From: Purshia tridentata
Lineage: Eukaryota; Streptophyta; Magnoliopsida; Rosales; Rosaceae
DNA: 64,000 nt
Assembly (NCBI GenBank): GCA_003254885.1
Contig: QANT01001967.1
Location: 23,786-87,785, forward strand
Direction of reading: 5' to 3'
Position 1 is the first letter of the stretch. Each line of letters begins with the position of its first letter. Below, in pieces: positions 63,950 through 64,000 of the stretch. The notes beneath the pieces were generated by a model. It saw only the letters and a program-made list of their open reading frames with translations, was not told the DNA's origin and made no database searches. The translations under genes were made by a program, and so were the position numbers.

Positions 63950-64000
63950 TAAAGTAATCCACAAAGGTTTTACTTTCTATTTCTCTTGGGGGTTATATAA

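Overview
The window is nuclear DNA of a flowering plant. Its genes are intron-rich, with GT-AG introns in AT-rich intergenic DNA, and the products are plant-specific: chloroplast omega-6 desaturase, class II formin, EID1-type F-box protein, type-A response regulator, SR34-type splicing factor. The residue-level look of several proteins suggests a eudicot, perhaps Rosaceae; that is an impression only. The single N at 23413, inside a poly-T run, shows this is assembled sequence.

Layout. 1-6.2 kb: 3'-truncated TFIIIC subunit gene (-), two gene relics (an ABCC transporter and a pectinesterase-inhibitor domain), and an intronless EID1-like F-box gene (-). 7.4-11.7 kb: 13-exon SR34-type splicing factor (-). 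11.8-12.4 kb: a small duplication broken by a TIR element. 13.0-15.7 kb: two-exon complex I subunit NDUFS5 (-), with a MITE in its intron. 18.0-24.5 kb: 14-exon DEAH-type helicase with CCCH zinc fingers (+). 24.5-30.1 kb: gene-poor, with a 42-bp minisatellite, AT microsatellites and a one-exon relic of a type-A response regulator. 30.1-38.3 kb: CPL4 CTD phosphatase and RTNLB21 reticulon, both (-) and tail-to-head. 41.9-50.6 kb: 17-exon class II formin (-) with a 180-bp in-frame repeat. 51.5-53.9 kb: SPARK-domain receptor-like kinase (-) whose kinase motifs look degenerate. 55.4-59.3 kb: FAD6 (+). 60.8-62.1 kb: BTB/KCTD-like gene (-). 63.5-63.9 kb: a PIF/Harbinger-like element with TAA target-site duplications.

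These are independent housekeeping and regulatory genes, not a pathway cluster. Themes are RNA polymerase III and II control (TFIIIC, CPL4), splicing and RNA remodelling (SR34, C3H31), endomembrane and cytoskeleton (reticulon, formin), and organelle metabolism (NDUFS5, FAD6). Several neighbours match pairs I recall as adjacent or close in Arabidopsis (EID1/SR34b, NDUFS5/C3H31, CPL4/RTNLB21, FAD6/BTB), so the window looks like conserved gene order with recent repeats and relics between. I found no evidence of a new multi-gene system. The most unusual items are the formin repeat expansion, the pseudokinase-like receptor, the hairpin-rich minisatellite and two GC-AG introns. Exon boundaries were assigned by eye from splice consensus, reading frame and family conservation.
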